Source: Bradyrhizobium erythrophlei (GTDB lineage: Bacteria > Pseudomonadota > Alphaproteobacteria > Rhizobiales > Xanthobacteraceae). From it: a DNA stretch of 64,000 nucleotides. Numbering within the stretch: the stretch's first letter is position 1; each line of letters starts with the position of its first letter. Where the stretch lies: NCBI GenBank assembly GCA_900129675.1, contig FSRD01000001.1, positions 3,399,501 through 3,463,500 on the forward strand. Reading direction: 5' to 3'. Shown here piece by piece: positions 45,277-52,305 of this stretch. The position numbers were made by a program, and so were the translations under genes. A model generated the notes under the pieces. That model ran no database searches and was not told where the DNA came from. It saw nothing but the letters and a program-made list of their open reading frames with translations.

Positions 45277-45539
45277 CGTTTCAGCAGATCTCACAACGAG
45301 GCAAGGAATACTTAAAAACAGCGGAGACCGTGCTTCGCGCTGCCCAAACCATAACCGACCGAGCGATTGCGGGTCAGCTTAAGGCCCTTGCCGACGACTG
45401 CCAGCGGCGAGCTGAGAAAGCCTCGCATGTTGATGCGGCCAAGGCATTCGCTCGATCGGCTGCTAACGCTGAAGGCGAGTGGCGTACGGGACTTGATGGA
45501 CAGCATCACGGTCCAGCCTGCGGAAGAAATGCGTGGTGA
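45273..45539 (+). CDS. Small helical protein, uncharacterised
   Basis: 88 residues from ATG 45273, which overlaps the stop of the preceding gene. Residues 1-70 are strongly helical and charged (ISQRGKEYLKTAETVLRAAQ, ITDRAIAGQLKALADDCQRR, AEKASHVDAAKAFARSAAN). The last 20 residues are irregular. I have seen such short helical proteins repeatedly in Bradyrhizobium, without known function. The ATGA coupling to a Cys-pair protein suggests joint action. Confidence 0.65.
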   Translation: MTFQQISQRGKEYLKTAETVLRAAQTITDRAIAGQLKALADDCQRRAEKASHVDAAKAFARSAANAEGEWRTGLDGQHHGPACGRNAW

Positions 45540-45712
45540 ACGGTGGGATCCCGGCGCGCGGCCAGTCACGAGGTGTTTACCCCTTCGTTACCGCCTGCAG
45601 GGCTTCAAAGTTAGGGCTGATATCCTAAATCAATATCGGATGATTATCGTCATCTCATGCGGACTTGCTCTCTAGCTGCGGACTCGTTCTCTAACCAATG
45701 TTTGGAGTGAAT

Positions 45713-45904
45713 ATGGGCGAAATTATTCGATTTGTTCCAAAGTCTGAACGGGAGCGAGCCCGCCTAATTCGAGAGGCCAGCGCGATATACGACAGCATCT
45801 TCCCGCCGGCTGATCCGGTCAGCGAGAAGCAGAACAAGGCATCGGTAAGTCAAGCGGTTAGCGGCGCCAATGCCCATCGTAACGACGGGGTTCTCCTGTC
45901 GTGA
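45713..45904 (+). CDS. Short charged protein (MGEIIRFVPKSERERARLIR type)
   Basis: 63 residues from ATG 45713, preceded by TTTGGAGTGAAT; an ATG five codons upstream is less likely. A conserved basic/acidic N-terminus (IIRFVPKSERERARLIREAS) precedes a Pro-rich SIFPPADPV motif. This is a known type of small, uncharacterised Bradyrhizobium protein. It overlaps the next gene at GTGA (45901-45904), so the two are translated together. Confidence 0.65.
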   Translation: MGEIIRFVPKSERERARLIREASAIYDSIFPPADPVSEKQNKASVSQAVSGANAHRNDGVLLS

Positions 45905-46110
45905 TCAAGATCATCGCCGTGCTCTGCAGTCTCTCCTCTCCGGCAAATTGCCACGAGCAGACCGTCACCACCTCGGACTTGGCTGAGGTCTCAATGCAAT
46001 CCTGCCTGATGGGCGCGCCGCAGCTCGCGGAGTGGATGAAGCAGCATCCCGTCGAGCGTCTGGCGGCGTGGCGCTGCGTGATCGGAAAACAGGATGGCAG
46101 GGGAGTTTAG
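45901..46110 (+). CDS. Small protein with N-terminal hydrophobic segment and paired Cys
   Basis: 69 residues from GTG 45901 (coupled to the preceding stop). The start IIAVLCSLSSPANCHEQTV is a short hydrophobic segment with Cys 9 and 17, followed by SMQSCLMGAPQLAEWMKQHP and AAWRCVIG, each with a Cys. Four Cys in 70 residues could form disulfides if exported. A family widespread in Bradyrhizobium, function unknown. A 19-base hairpin follows immediately. Confidence 0.65.
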   Translation: MIKIIAVLCSLSSPANCHEQTVTTSDLAEVSMQSCLMGAPQLAEWMKQHPVERLAAWRCVIGKQDGRGV

Positions 46111-46111
46111 G

Positions 46112-46130
46112 GTGGAAAGCGGCTTTCCAC
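46112..46130. terminator. Perfect inverted repeat after the coupled small genes
   Basis: GTGGAAAGC-G-GCTTTCCAC, a 19-base palindrome that can fold as a 7-bp stem with a 5-base loop, starting 2 bases after the stop at 46110. There is no T-run, so transcription termination is only a guess; it might also stabilise the mRNA 3' end. Confidence 0.35.
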
Positions 46131-46231
46131 GAGAGTCCGCGGCCGATCCGATAGGCGTCGCGCCGCACCTGCGGAGCTGTATCGCGGTCGTGGACGAGCC
46201 GACATTGCTCAATTTGCAGGAGCGATAGGCG

Positions 46232-46351
46232 GTGCCCATCGCCCGCTACTTTAGCTTCGTCGGAAGCACGCTTGTGGTTCTTCTCGCTGGCAGGAATTGG
46301 AAGACGAACAGATTCTGGCGTTGTGCACGGAACTGCGCAGTAACCGTCTAA
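46232..46351 (+). pseudogene. Remnant of a 44076-type membrane-anchored protein
   Basis: Reading from GTG 46232 gives VPIARYFSFVGSTLVVLLAG, matching VPIAKYFGVVGSALAVLLLI at 44076. Similarity then ends in a basic stretch and the frame stops after 39 codons. AGGAGCGATAGGCG still precedes the GTG. This looks like a truncated duplicate of the 44076 gene, although a short membrane peptide could still be made. Confidence 0.5.
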
Positions 46352-46423
46352 ATGGATCAGGAATGAACAAGATCGTCCGAAGCGGGTCCGCTACTCCATA
46401 CAGCATCAAGAGGAGCAAGTTAC

Positions 46424-46735
46424 ATGTCCAGACTTGCAATCGTTGCGACCACCTTGCTTGCTGCGTTTGGCAGCGGACAACCCGTGTTTGCTGAGGAGGC
46501 AATATCGGAACCAAGATGCGTATGCGGTCTATCAACCGGTGCCGATGTGTTTAACGCGGGCCGCCCCATCTTCTCCGACTCGGACAATGCGTCTGCGAGC
46601 GAACGCGAATCCAGGATCGATGGCCACGCTCGAACGCCGCAGACTTTGTCGGGACACCATCGCCGCTCCTCCGCTGCGAACGCGAGATCGACCGCTTATG
46701 TGATTGTCACGCGCGCGCGTGCACCACGGATCTAG
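46424..46735 (+). CDS. Small exported protein, possibly frame-damaged
   Basis: 103 residues. AAGAGGAGCAAGTTAC precedes ATG 46424 and the product opens with a clean signal peptide (MSRLAIVATTLLAAFGSGQP, cleavage near VFA-EE). After EEAISEP this frame reads RCVCGLSTGADVFNAG, while a neighbouring frame reads DAYAVYQP, which fits the expected family pattern (EP, then aromatic-rich residues, then DVxNAG) better. A pair of compensating indels within about 25 bases would explain it. The C-terminal half is Ser/Arg-rich. Function unknown. Start and signal peptide are well supported, the rest less so. Confidence 0.55.
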   Translation: MSRLAIVATTLLAAFGSGQPVFAEEAISEPRCVCGLSTGADVFNAGRPIFSDSDNASASERESRIDGHARTPQTLSGHHRRSSAANARSTAYVIVTRARAPRI

Positions 46736-46764
46736 CCAACATCTCGCGTGGCAGGAGCGTTTGC

Positions 46765-46968
46765 ATGACCGAATACCTAATCGCCTCGCGCGCTGTGTCG
46801 ACCGTGGGCGTTCGATCATTCCACCAGCTTAGGCGATTCCAATACGTCATCAACTCGGATAAGGTTTCGGTACAAACAGGCAGCGAAGCTGACCTGAAAC
46901 CAGCAGACATATTGTCCTTTTTGCCACAATTTCCCACGGGTCAGGGTCTAAACCCTCATCAGGAATGA
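46765..46968 (+). CDS. Possible small protein, unidentified
   Basis: 67 residues starting at ATG 46765, with GGCAGGAGCG upstream. The product is mixed alpha/beta in character and has no recognisable motif. The opposite strand is also open across this stretch, so the call depends only on the ribosome site. Treat as tentative. Confidence 0.3.
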   Translation: MTEYLIASRAVSTVGVRSFHQLRRFQYVINSDKVSVQTGSEADLKPADILSFLPQFPTGQGLNPHQE

Positions 46969-47018
46969 TGGTCAGCGAAGACAATTTCAGTATGCGTTGA
47001 GCTAACGCGGAGCGACCC

Positions 47019-47606
47019 ATGCGTGTCGCGATGTACATTGTGGCGGTGTTGGTGGTGACCACGCCATCAGAAGCTTCGAAGTCCTGCATGACCAATGCTG
47101 AAGCGCGTCAGCAGTTCGGTTCTGTTCACATCTACTGGCACGGCCCGGATCATTGCTGGGATGCGGCTCCGACACGACGCCCCAGCCGCCAAAAGGTTCA
47201 GCAAAAAACTCCCGCCCATCAAGAAACTCCCGCTCGTGAAGTTGAACAATCGACTGACCAGCCCAAGTGGCGTGATTCCAGATCGGAAGTGCTGGTTGAC
47301 AACGGACCTGTGCAGCCGCTTGGGGTGACCGCGGATGCTCGTCGTGATGGGGACAACGATACTGTCACCGGCAAGCCATGGATAGATCGTTGGGTGGACA
47401 CGGAGCCATCCCCTTGTGCCGCGCGCCGGGTTGATATCGCAGCGGTGGAGCGGCCACCCGTCATCGAACGCAAAGCGGAGCGGTCGGTCAGGCCGGACGG
47501 TGTGGTGCTGGTGTTCGTCGTGTTCGTCGTGCTGGCGCTCGGGACGATCGAGATTGTGAACCGCCGCCCGATCTATGCATGGCCGCCATCAGGAAGAACG
47601 ACGTAG
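47019..47606 (+). CDS. Exported/membrane lineage-specific protein
   Basis: 195 residues. The N-terminal MRVAMYIVAVLVVTTPSEAS is a signal peptide or anchor; SCMTNAEARQQFGSVHIYWH and GPDHCWDA form a conserved opening domain with two Cys. A long polar, Pro/Gln-rich linker follows, and a C-terminal helix, VVLVFVVFVVLALGTIEIVN, inserts into the membrane. The protein therefore probably spans the membrane once at the C-terminus, with the bulk outside the cytoplasm. ATG 47019 follows GCGGAGCGACCC. A family I recognise from Bradyrhizobium, with no assigned function. Confidence 0.68.
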   Translation: MRVAMYIVAVLVVTTPSEASKSCMTNAEARQQFGSVHIYWHGPDHCWDAAPTRRPSRQKVQQKTPAHQETPAREVEQSTDQPKWRDSRSEVLVDNGPVQPLGVTADARRDGDNDTVTGKPWIDRWVDTEPSPCAARRVDIAAVERPPVIERKAERSVRPDGVVLVFVVFVVLALGTIEIVNRRPIYAWPPSGRTT

Positions 47607-47624
47607 CGCTCTGCCCTGCGCATT

Positions 47625-47712
47625 GAACGCCATCTGGGTGGGTACAGGATCGACTGCGACACAGCTCCTTGTCGTCGGCGTCGGTGACGCGGACGGCACG
47701 GCCTTTGGGTAC
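47625..47712 (-). repeat. Degenerate copy of a small-gene repeat (pairs with 48601-48688)
   Basis: The minus strand reads PKGRAVRVTDADDKELC and then, after a frame change, VDPVPTQMAFNAQG. The second copy, beyond the phasin, reads the equivalent QKGCAVRVTDADNKELLYRT and LDPVPKWLSAHRTE in one frame. This copy is therefore a frameshifted duplicate. Both lie in the same orientation and flank the phasin gene. Confidence 0.55.
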
Positions 47713-47768
47713 GACAGCGTCGTGCGTGCGCTCGCAGAGTTTTGACGGTCGCACCGTGGCAGCAGCGC

Positions 47769-47793
47769 GCCGCGGCGCGACTGGCGCCGCGGC
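47769..47793 (-). terminator. GC-rich hairpin, candidate terminator of the phasin gene
   Basis: GCCGCGGCGC-GACTG-GCGCCGCGGC: a perfect 10-bp stem with a 5-base loop, 15 bases beyond the phasin stop. No T-run follows on the minus strand, which weakens it as an intrinsic terminator, but strong GC hairpins without U-tails are common gene ends in this group. Confidence 0.45.
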
Positions 47794-47808
47794 AATTCGC
47801 CCTGCGCG

Positions 47809-48375
47809 CTAGTGACGTGTAGCGCGCAGCACGAACGTGGTTTGGGTCATCCTGGCCACGAAGCCTTCGAGATGCACAACTCTCTGCCTGGCCAATTCGC
47901 TGTGGAGTTCGTGAATCTTTCGCGACTCGGCAAAAAAGGTCTCGAAAGCCTGCTTCGCGAATTCCGTCTGAACCTCAAACGCCTTATTGAGCGACCGCGC
48001 GGCCGCGAGCTTTTCCAGGAAGGACCAGGTGAGTTCGACCGATTTCCCGGTGTAGGCGCCATAGGCATTGGCGATCGTTGCAATGCTGACCGCGACGGGC
48101 TCGGCCGATACGGCAGGGACGGTCGGGATGATCTCAGTCGCGGAAGGTCCAAGTGGAGAGATGTCCATCGACGCGACCGGCGCGCTGATCTGCTCGTTGA
48201 TCTGTTCGTTGATCTGTTCTTGGGCGTCCTGCAAATGATCCGGCCTGGGCTCCGCCTCGGCGCCTTGTTGTTCGCCGGTTTGCTTCCGCGGCTCGACCTT
48301 CTTGCCCTGCCGCTCTGTCTTCCCCTTGCGCGGGCTGGACTTCCCGATTGCTTTATTCCCACCTGCATTCAACAT
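47809..48375 (-). CDS. Phasin family protein
   Basis: 188 residues from ATG 48375 (TGGAGCG eight bases upstream). The N-terminal 60 residues are a basic, Lys/Arg/Gln-rich linker with a short internal repeat QINEQINEQI. From about residue 85 the phasin helical domain begins (TIANAYGAYTGKSVELTWSF, LEKLAAARSLNKAFEVQTEF, AKQAFETFFAESRKIHELHS). Phasins coat polyhydroxyalkanoate granules and control their size and number. The long basic N-terminus could contact DNA, as in granule-segregation phasins; that is inference. A GC hairpin follows the stop. No PHB synthesis gene is in the window. Confidence 0.85.
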   Translation of the reverse strand: MLNAGGNKAIGKSSPRKGKTERQGKKVEPRKQTGEQQGAEAEPRPDHLQDAQEQINEQINEQISAPVASMDISPLGPSATEIIPTVPAVSAEPVAVSIATIANAYGAYTGKSVELTWSFLEKLAAARSLNKAFEVQTEFAKQAFETFFAESRKIHELHSELARQRVVHLEGFVARMTQTTFVLRATRH

Positions 48376-48581
48376 TGGGATCGCTCCAGATTTCAAGTAT
48401 GAATCAAGCCACAAGCCTTCGTCCTGTTTGTGCTGGATTCGCGGTTGTGCCTTGTTCCTCGCGTGACGGTCGTGTGTCTACATTTTGAAGAATGAACTTC
48501 AGCGGGCATCTCGCGCCCCTCTCCGGCGGCCTGGCGGAGCAGGGCTTGACCTGTCGCGAGCGATTGGCGGATGACGTTGCG

Positions 48582-48692
48582 CTATTCCGTCCTGTGCGCT
48601 GAAAGCCATTTGGGGACAGGATCGAGCGGCGTGCGATACAGCAGCTCCTTGTTGTCGGCGTCGGTGACCCGGACGGCACAGCCTTTTTGCAT
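48582..48692 (-). CDS. 36-residue small protein, intact copy of the flanking repeat
   Basis: ATG 48692 to TAG 48582 encodes MQKGCAVRVTDADNKELLYR followed by TPLDPVPKWLSAHRTE. The sequence is composed like a real domain and is duplicated in frameshifted form at 47625. No strong ribosome site is seen, and longer frames overlap it in other phases. I recall similar short proteins from Bradyrhizobium. Tentative. Confidence 0.4.
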   Translation of the reverse strand: MQKGCAVRVTDADNKELLYRTPLDPVPKWLSAHRTE

Positions 48693-49076
48693 TCGGTTCG
48701 GGCTGCACCGGCGACAGCTCGTTTGCCGGCTGATCGGCTCTGTCGGTGCTCGAATTTTTAACCCGGCTGCTAGTGCTAATTTAAAAATGCCCTGCTCAGT
48801 GCGTGGTGCAGATTCCGCTGCACGCAGGTAGCAGGGACTTTTCCGTTTTGTAGATCGCTAGAATCCGCTGTGGGGAACCACTGCTGCATCAGTTGTTGAA
48901 ATTAACCATTTGTTAACCCTACGGTCGCCTAATGCAAATGATTTGGAGGGAATTTGACTCACCATGTCGGCCCCTGCGACACGAACAAAGTCGATGCCTT
49001 TGTCGGCCGATCTTGCCTTTTCGTTCGTTAGCCAGGCTGGCAGTTCGCGTTCCGGCTGTCCTACGCGGAGCAAAAA
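48693..49076. other. Intergenic region with a CtrA-type site
   Basis: 384 bases without a gene that I can support. It becomes AT-rich at 48890-48950 and contains TTAACCATTTGTTAACC (listed separately), followed by the coiled-coil gene at 49077. Confidence 0.5.
48902..48916. promoter_or_regulatory. CtrA-type box TTAA-N7-TTAA
   Basis: TTAACCATTTGTTAA is a perfect match to the alphaproteobacterial CtrA consensus TTAA-N7-TTAA, with the favoured TTAACC half. It lies 160 bases upstream of the coiled-coil gene at 49077. CtrA is the cell-cycle master regulator in Caulobacter and rhizobia. A second perfect box lies at 51841. Confidence 0.55.
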
Positions 49077-49631
49077 ATGTTCGGAGAGAACGACTTAGTG
49101 GACAATCTCAGCCGCGATCTCGATCGCGCGCGCGGAAAGCGCGACGCACTTGCATCCGATGTCACGGCACTGACGGCTCAGATCGCCGAAATCGAAGCCC
49201 GTCTTTCTGAGGAAAGAAAACGGCGGGAACGCAATCACGTCTTGGGCGAAATCGAAGCAATAAAAAAACGAATCATACAGACTGCCGGCGCGTTTGCGCC
49301 TGTCGTCAGTGAGCTCTGCGAGGCGACCGAGATGGCGGCGGCAGTCGTGCCCGAAGCTCGCGAGCTTAATAACTTTCTATCGTCCGTCGCGGCCGAAGTT
49401 GAAACCGTAGTCGATCCCTTATTGCGCGAACTGGACCGACGCGCGGATGCGGTGCGAGTCGGCCACGCTGCACTGGATCTTCCGTGTTTAGCCAATGAGG
49501 CGCCGACCAAACTGCCAAAAGATAATAATGATCGCGTACTTCGCTTGCTCCGTTTTCCAGTATGGCTGTCTCGCTCCAAGGAGGTGGAAAAAAAAGAAAC
49601 TGCGGAAAACCCGCACAGCACAGCTGCCTGA
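49077..49631 (+). CDS. Coiled-coil protein, uncharacterised
   Basis: 184 residues. Residues 5-75 form a coiled coil with heptad-like Leu/Ile/Ala spacing (LSRDLDRARGKRDALASDVT, ALTAQIAEIEARLSEERKRR, LGEIEAIKKRII). A helical Glu/Ala-rich middle and a basic tail (RLLRFPVWLSRSKEVEKKE) follow. The short upstream coiled-coil resembles septum- or chromosome-associated proteins, but no family can be named. ATG 49077 follows GCGGAGCAAAAA. It lies 3' to 3' with ftsZ, 325 bases from its stop, and has a CtrA-type box upstream. Its neighbourhood suggests a cell-division or cell-cycle role. Confidence 0.68.
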   Translation: MFGENDLVDNLSRDLDRARGKRDALASDVTALTAQIAEIEARLSEERKRRERNHVLGEIEAIKKRIIQTAGAFAPVVSELCEATEMAAAVVPEARELNNFLSSVAAEVETVVDPLLRELDRRADAVRVGHAALDLPCLANEAPTKLPKDNNDRVLRLLRFPVWLSRSKEVEKKETAENPHSTAA

Positions 49632-49632
49632 A

Positions 49633-49902
49633 CTATCGGTGCGCTGCGGACCTCACAGAGCCTCGATGCTCATCCGCAGGTTTGGCGGTCCGAAAGCGGC
49701 TTTGATAGGCCTCTGCGGGAGCTCGCGATAACAAGCCATCCCCATTTGCAGCTCCAAAAAACAGAGCGAGCCGCCCAGCGGCCATCGTTGGCTCTCCTCT
49801 GTTCCCAGTAGAATATTTTCTTGCAATTCGCGCGATCCGTAGTTCGCTCGCGTGTAAAAGTTTTTTCCGCGTTTCAGCGATCTGCTGTTCCGCATTCTGC
49901 AT
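49633..49902 (-). CDS. Possible small protein downstream of ftsZ
   Basis: 89 residues from ATG 49902, 54 bases beyond the ftsZ stop on the same strand. The first 30 residues (MQNAEQQIAETRKKLLHASE, LRIARIARKY) are helical and plausible; the remainder (AGRLALFFGAANGDGLLSRA) is mixed. No ribosome site is visible, and another frame is open across it. Listed only because it could be the last gene of the ftsZ transcript. Confidence 0.3.
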   Translation of the reverse strand: MQNAEQQIAETRKKLLHASELRIARIARKYSTGNRGEPTMAAGRLALFFGAANGDGLLSRAPAEAYQSRFRTAKPADEHRGSVRSAAHR

Positions 49903-49956
49903 GAGAAGTGTGCGCGCCAGGGCTGAGAGCCGAGTTGCGTCCGTTCTTGCGACGGC

Positions 49957-51219
49957 TCAGTTGGCCCTGCGGCGCAGGAAGGCCGGGATATCGAGAACGT
50001 TTTCCTCGATCAAATTGCGCGCAGGAGAGGAGCGACCGTACGGATCGAGGCCCTGCGGAGCCGCGGGGCGGGCATGTTCCGCATTCGGGTTTGCCGCCCA
50101 CCCTTCGGGGTGTCGGGCCGCTGGGAGGACCGGCGGACTCTCTAATTTCGGCAGCAGTGGACTACGCTCGATGCGGCCGGCGATGCGACGGCTGTCGATG
50201 CGCAGCCTGCCGGCGAGTTCCGTGAGTGAGCTTTCCGCTGCTTGCGTCTGGTGCGTCGGATCGAGATTATCGATGCCTGTCGCCACCACCGAGACGCGGA
50301 CGATACCTTCCAGACCTTCATCGAAAGATGCGCCGACGATGATGTTGGCGTCCTGGTCGGCCTCTTCGCGAATGCGGGTGGCGGCTTCGTCGATCTCGAA
50401 TAACATCAGGTCCTTGCCGCCGGTGATGGAGATTATGAGGCCACTGGCGCGTTTGATCGAGGGATTCTCGATCAATGGATTGGAAATCGCAGCCACAGCT
50501 GCATTGAGCACGCGCTTCTCGCCAGAAGCCTCGCCCCTGCCCATCATGGCCTTGCCCTTCTCGCGCATCACGGCGAGAACGTCAGCAAAATCCAGATTGA
50601 TGAGACCTTCCTTGACGATAAGGTCGCTGATGCAGGCTACACCCGAATAAAGCACCTGATCGGCCAGGGCGAAGGCATGGGCGAACGTGGTCTTTTCGTT
50701 GGCCACCCGGAACAGGTTCTGGTTTGGGATGATCAGCAGGGTGTCCACCACCTTCAGCAATTCGGCGATGCCGGCTTCGGCAAAACGCATGCGGCGCTGG
50801 CCCTCGAAGTGGAATGGTTTGGTGACTACACCGATGGTGAGAATGCCAAGCTCACGTGCGGTCTTGGCGATAATGGGGGCTGCCCCGGTGCCGGTACCGC
50901 CGCCCATGCCGGCAGTAACGAACACCATGTGTGCGCCGGTCAAATGATCGCGGATCTCATCGATTGCCTCTTCGGCTGCGGCGCGCCCCACTTCGGGTTG
51001 CGAGCCGGCGCCAAGGCCTTCGGTCACCCGGGTACCCATCTGGATGACGCGCTTGGCCATCGACATGGTGAGCGCCTGTGCGTCGGTATTGGCGACGATG
51101 AAGTCGACGCCTTGCAGCCCGGCCGCGATCATGTTGTTGACGGCATTGCCGCCGGCGCCGCCGACCCCAAACACGATAATGCGCGCCTTCATCTCGCAAA
51201 TATCAGTGATGTCGGTCAT
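49957..51219 (-). CDS. ftsZ: FtsZ paralogue (cell-division GTPase) outside the dcw cluster
   Basis: 420 residues. The tubulin signature [10 protein letters not shown] is at about 105. The nucleotide loops [18 protein letters not shown] and [11 protein letters not shown], and the T7 synergy loop [20 protein letters not shown] with its catalytic Asp pair, are present, so GTP binding and polymerisation are expected. The globular part ends near residue 320. A short linker (about 80 residues, shorter than in the main rhizobial FtsZ) ends in the C-terminal peptide [13 protein letters not shown], which binds FtsA and other partners. No ftsQ, ftsA or mur genes are near, so this is probably a second copy. 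It follows a helix-turn-helix/coiled-coil gene by 50 bases, with a CtrA-type box upstream of that gene. Confidence 0.92.
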   Translation of the reverse strand: MTDITDICEMKARIIVFGVGGAGGNAVNNMIAAGLQGVDFIVANTDAQALTMSMAKRVIQMGTRVTEGLGAGSQPEVGRAAAEEAIDEIRDHLTGAHMVFVTAGMGGGTGTGAAPIIAKTARELGILTIGVVTKPFHFEGQRRMRFAEAGIAELLKVVDTLLIIPNQNLFRVANEKTTFAHAFALADQVLYSGVACISDLIVKEGLINLDFADVLAVMREKGKAMMGRGEASGEKRVLNAAVAAISNPLIENPSIKRASGLIISITGGKDLMLFEIDEAATRIREEADQDANIIVGASFDEGLEGIVRVSVVATGIDNLDPTHQTQAAESSLTELAGRLRIDSRRIAGRIERSPLLPKLESPPVLPAARHPEGWAANPNAEHARPAAPQGLDPYGRSSPARNLIEENVLDIPAFLRRRAN

Positions 51220-51269
51220 TTTTACCTCACGTTGCTCCGGCGAGCTGGGGAATGAGAGGAAACGGTTTG

Positions 51270-51761
51270 CTACCTACAAGCCTTGCGGTCTGCTTCCACT
51301 ATGGTCGCGGCTAGATATCCTAGTCGGCGTGCAGCTTGTCGGTGGCTGTCGACCGAGCCGCCAGCTCGCAGAGCCGCCACTTCATCTTCAAGCCGTGCGG
51401 TCACTTCCTTAGCTGCCATAGTCTCGGCAGTCGCCTGCAGCAGCTCAACCGTCAGGCGATCGGCGCGCTCGCGCTCGCGCTCGAAATCTGCTCTGTCATC
51501 GGCTGCCCTTGCTTCGAGCCGCACGATCTCCGCCTTCAATGCCTCGATCTTCGCCGCAAATGGGGCGATGTTGCCTGCCTGGCGACCACGTGGCGGCCGG
51601 GGCGTATGCCGTATTTCAGCAAGATCAACGCTCACCAGGGCTTTGCCACTATCCGAAAGTGAGCGCGGCAACCGGCGTCGCTTGGCAAACGAACGAGCGG
51701 CCTCTGGCGAGACTGTCAGGCGGGCACCTAGAGCGGCATATGTCAACGCCTCAACGGACAT
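51270..51761 (-). CDS. HTH plus coiled-coil protein upstream of ftsZ
   Basis: 163 residues. The N-terminus ([36 protein letters not shown]) looks like a MerR/excisionase-type winged helix. The middle and end are a long coiled coil ([40 protein letters not shown] and [17 protein letters not shown]). A DNA-binding head with a coiled coil recalls small partition or plasmid-type proteins, and I have seen such proteins on Bradyrhizobium mobile DNA. Start ATG 51761. Fifty bases separate it from ftsZ on the same strand, so the two probably form an operon controlled from the CtrA-type box 80 bases upstream. Confidence 0.7.
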   Translation of the reverse strand: MSVEALTYAALGARLTVSPEAARSFAKRRRLPRSLSDSGKALVSVDLAEIRHTPRPPRGRQAGNIAPFAAKIEALKAEIVRLEARAADDRADFERERERADRLTVELLQATAETMAAKEVTARLEDEVAALRAGGSVDSHRQAARRLGYLAATIVEADRKACR

Positions 51762-51840
51762 CGGCTGTTCTCCTCGAACGAACCGGACGGTAAATCGGCT
51801 GATGATGACCGGGCGATGACCGCAAACTATGCTGCGTTGG

Positions 51841-51855
51841 TTAACAGATTGTTAA
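51841..51855. promoter_or_regulatory. CtrA-type box TTAA-N7-TTAA upstream of the ftsZ operon
   Basis: TTAACAGATTGTTAA is a perfect TTAA-N7-TTAA, 80 bases before the start of the gene that leads the ftsZ operon. In Caulobacter, CtrA represses ftsZ before replication; the same logic may apply here. With the box at 48902 it brackets the locus. Confidence 0.55.
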
Positions 51856-51894
51856 CGGGCGCCGCGACAAGGCACACTTCGACGCTGCTACCGA

Positions 51895-52302
51895 CTACAA
51901 GAGCGGAAGACGTTGGCGCTCGCGCAGATTATGCCAAAGGATTTCCCGCTCGATGGCCGGTGCCAGGACCGCAATGTCCTTCGGCCGATCCAGCAGCCGA
52001 AGGAGCCGGACGATCGGATCGAGCAAGTCGTCCGTCAGGTCGCTCACGGCAATGCCTGGCGGCTCGGTCTTGGCCTTTCGCGGTGCGCTCGTTTCCAGCA
52101 AGAGCGCGGCGACCACGTCGGGTTTCAGCTTCAGGCCGAACCCGAGAAACGGCTCTGTCGCGCTGGCCTGCACGACGGACCCGCTCAACGGCAGATCGAC
52201 CGAGAAGATGAGATACTGACCGGCGGCATAATCGAAAACCAAAACCTGATTGCCCAGCACAACGCGCTTCGCGCCCTGCGCCACGACTTTTACATGAAAC
52301 AA
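51895..52302 (-). pseudogene. AraC-type ligand-binding domain fragment
   Basis: 135 residues starting at a TTG. VVAQGAKRVVLGNQVLVFDY, FSVDLPLSGSVVQASATEPF and LLDPIVRLLRLLDRPKDIAV correspond to the cupin-like N-terminal domain (AraC_N) of AraC-family regulators. The start of that domain (about 45 residues) and the whole C-terminal helix-turn-helix are missing; the frame ends in unrelated RERQRLPLL soon after EREILW. It lies 3 bases beyond the LysR stop. A broken gene, not a working regulator. Confidence 0.7.
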
Positions 52303-52305
52303 CTA

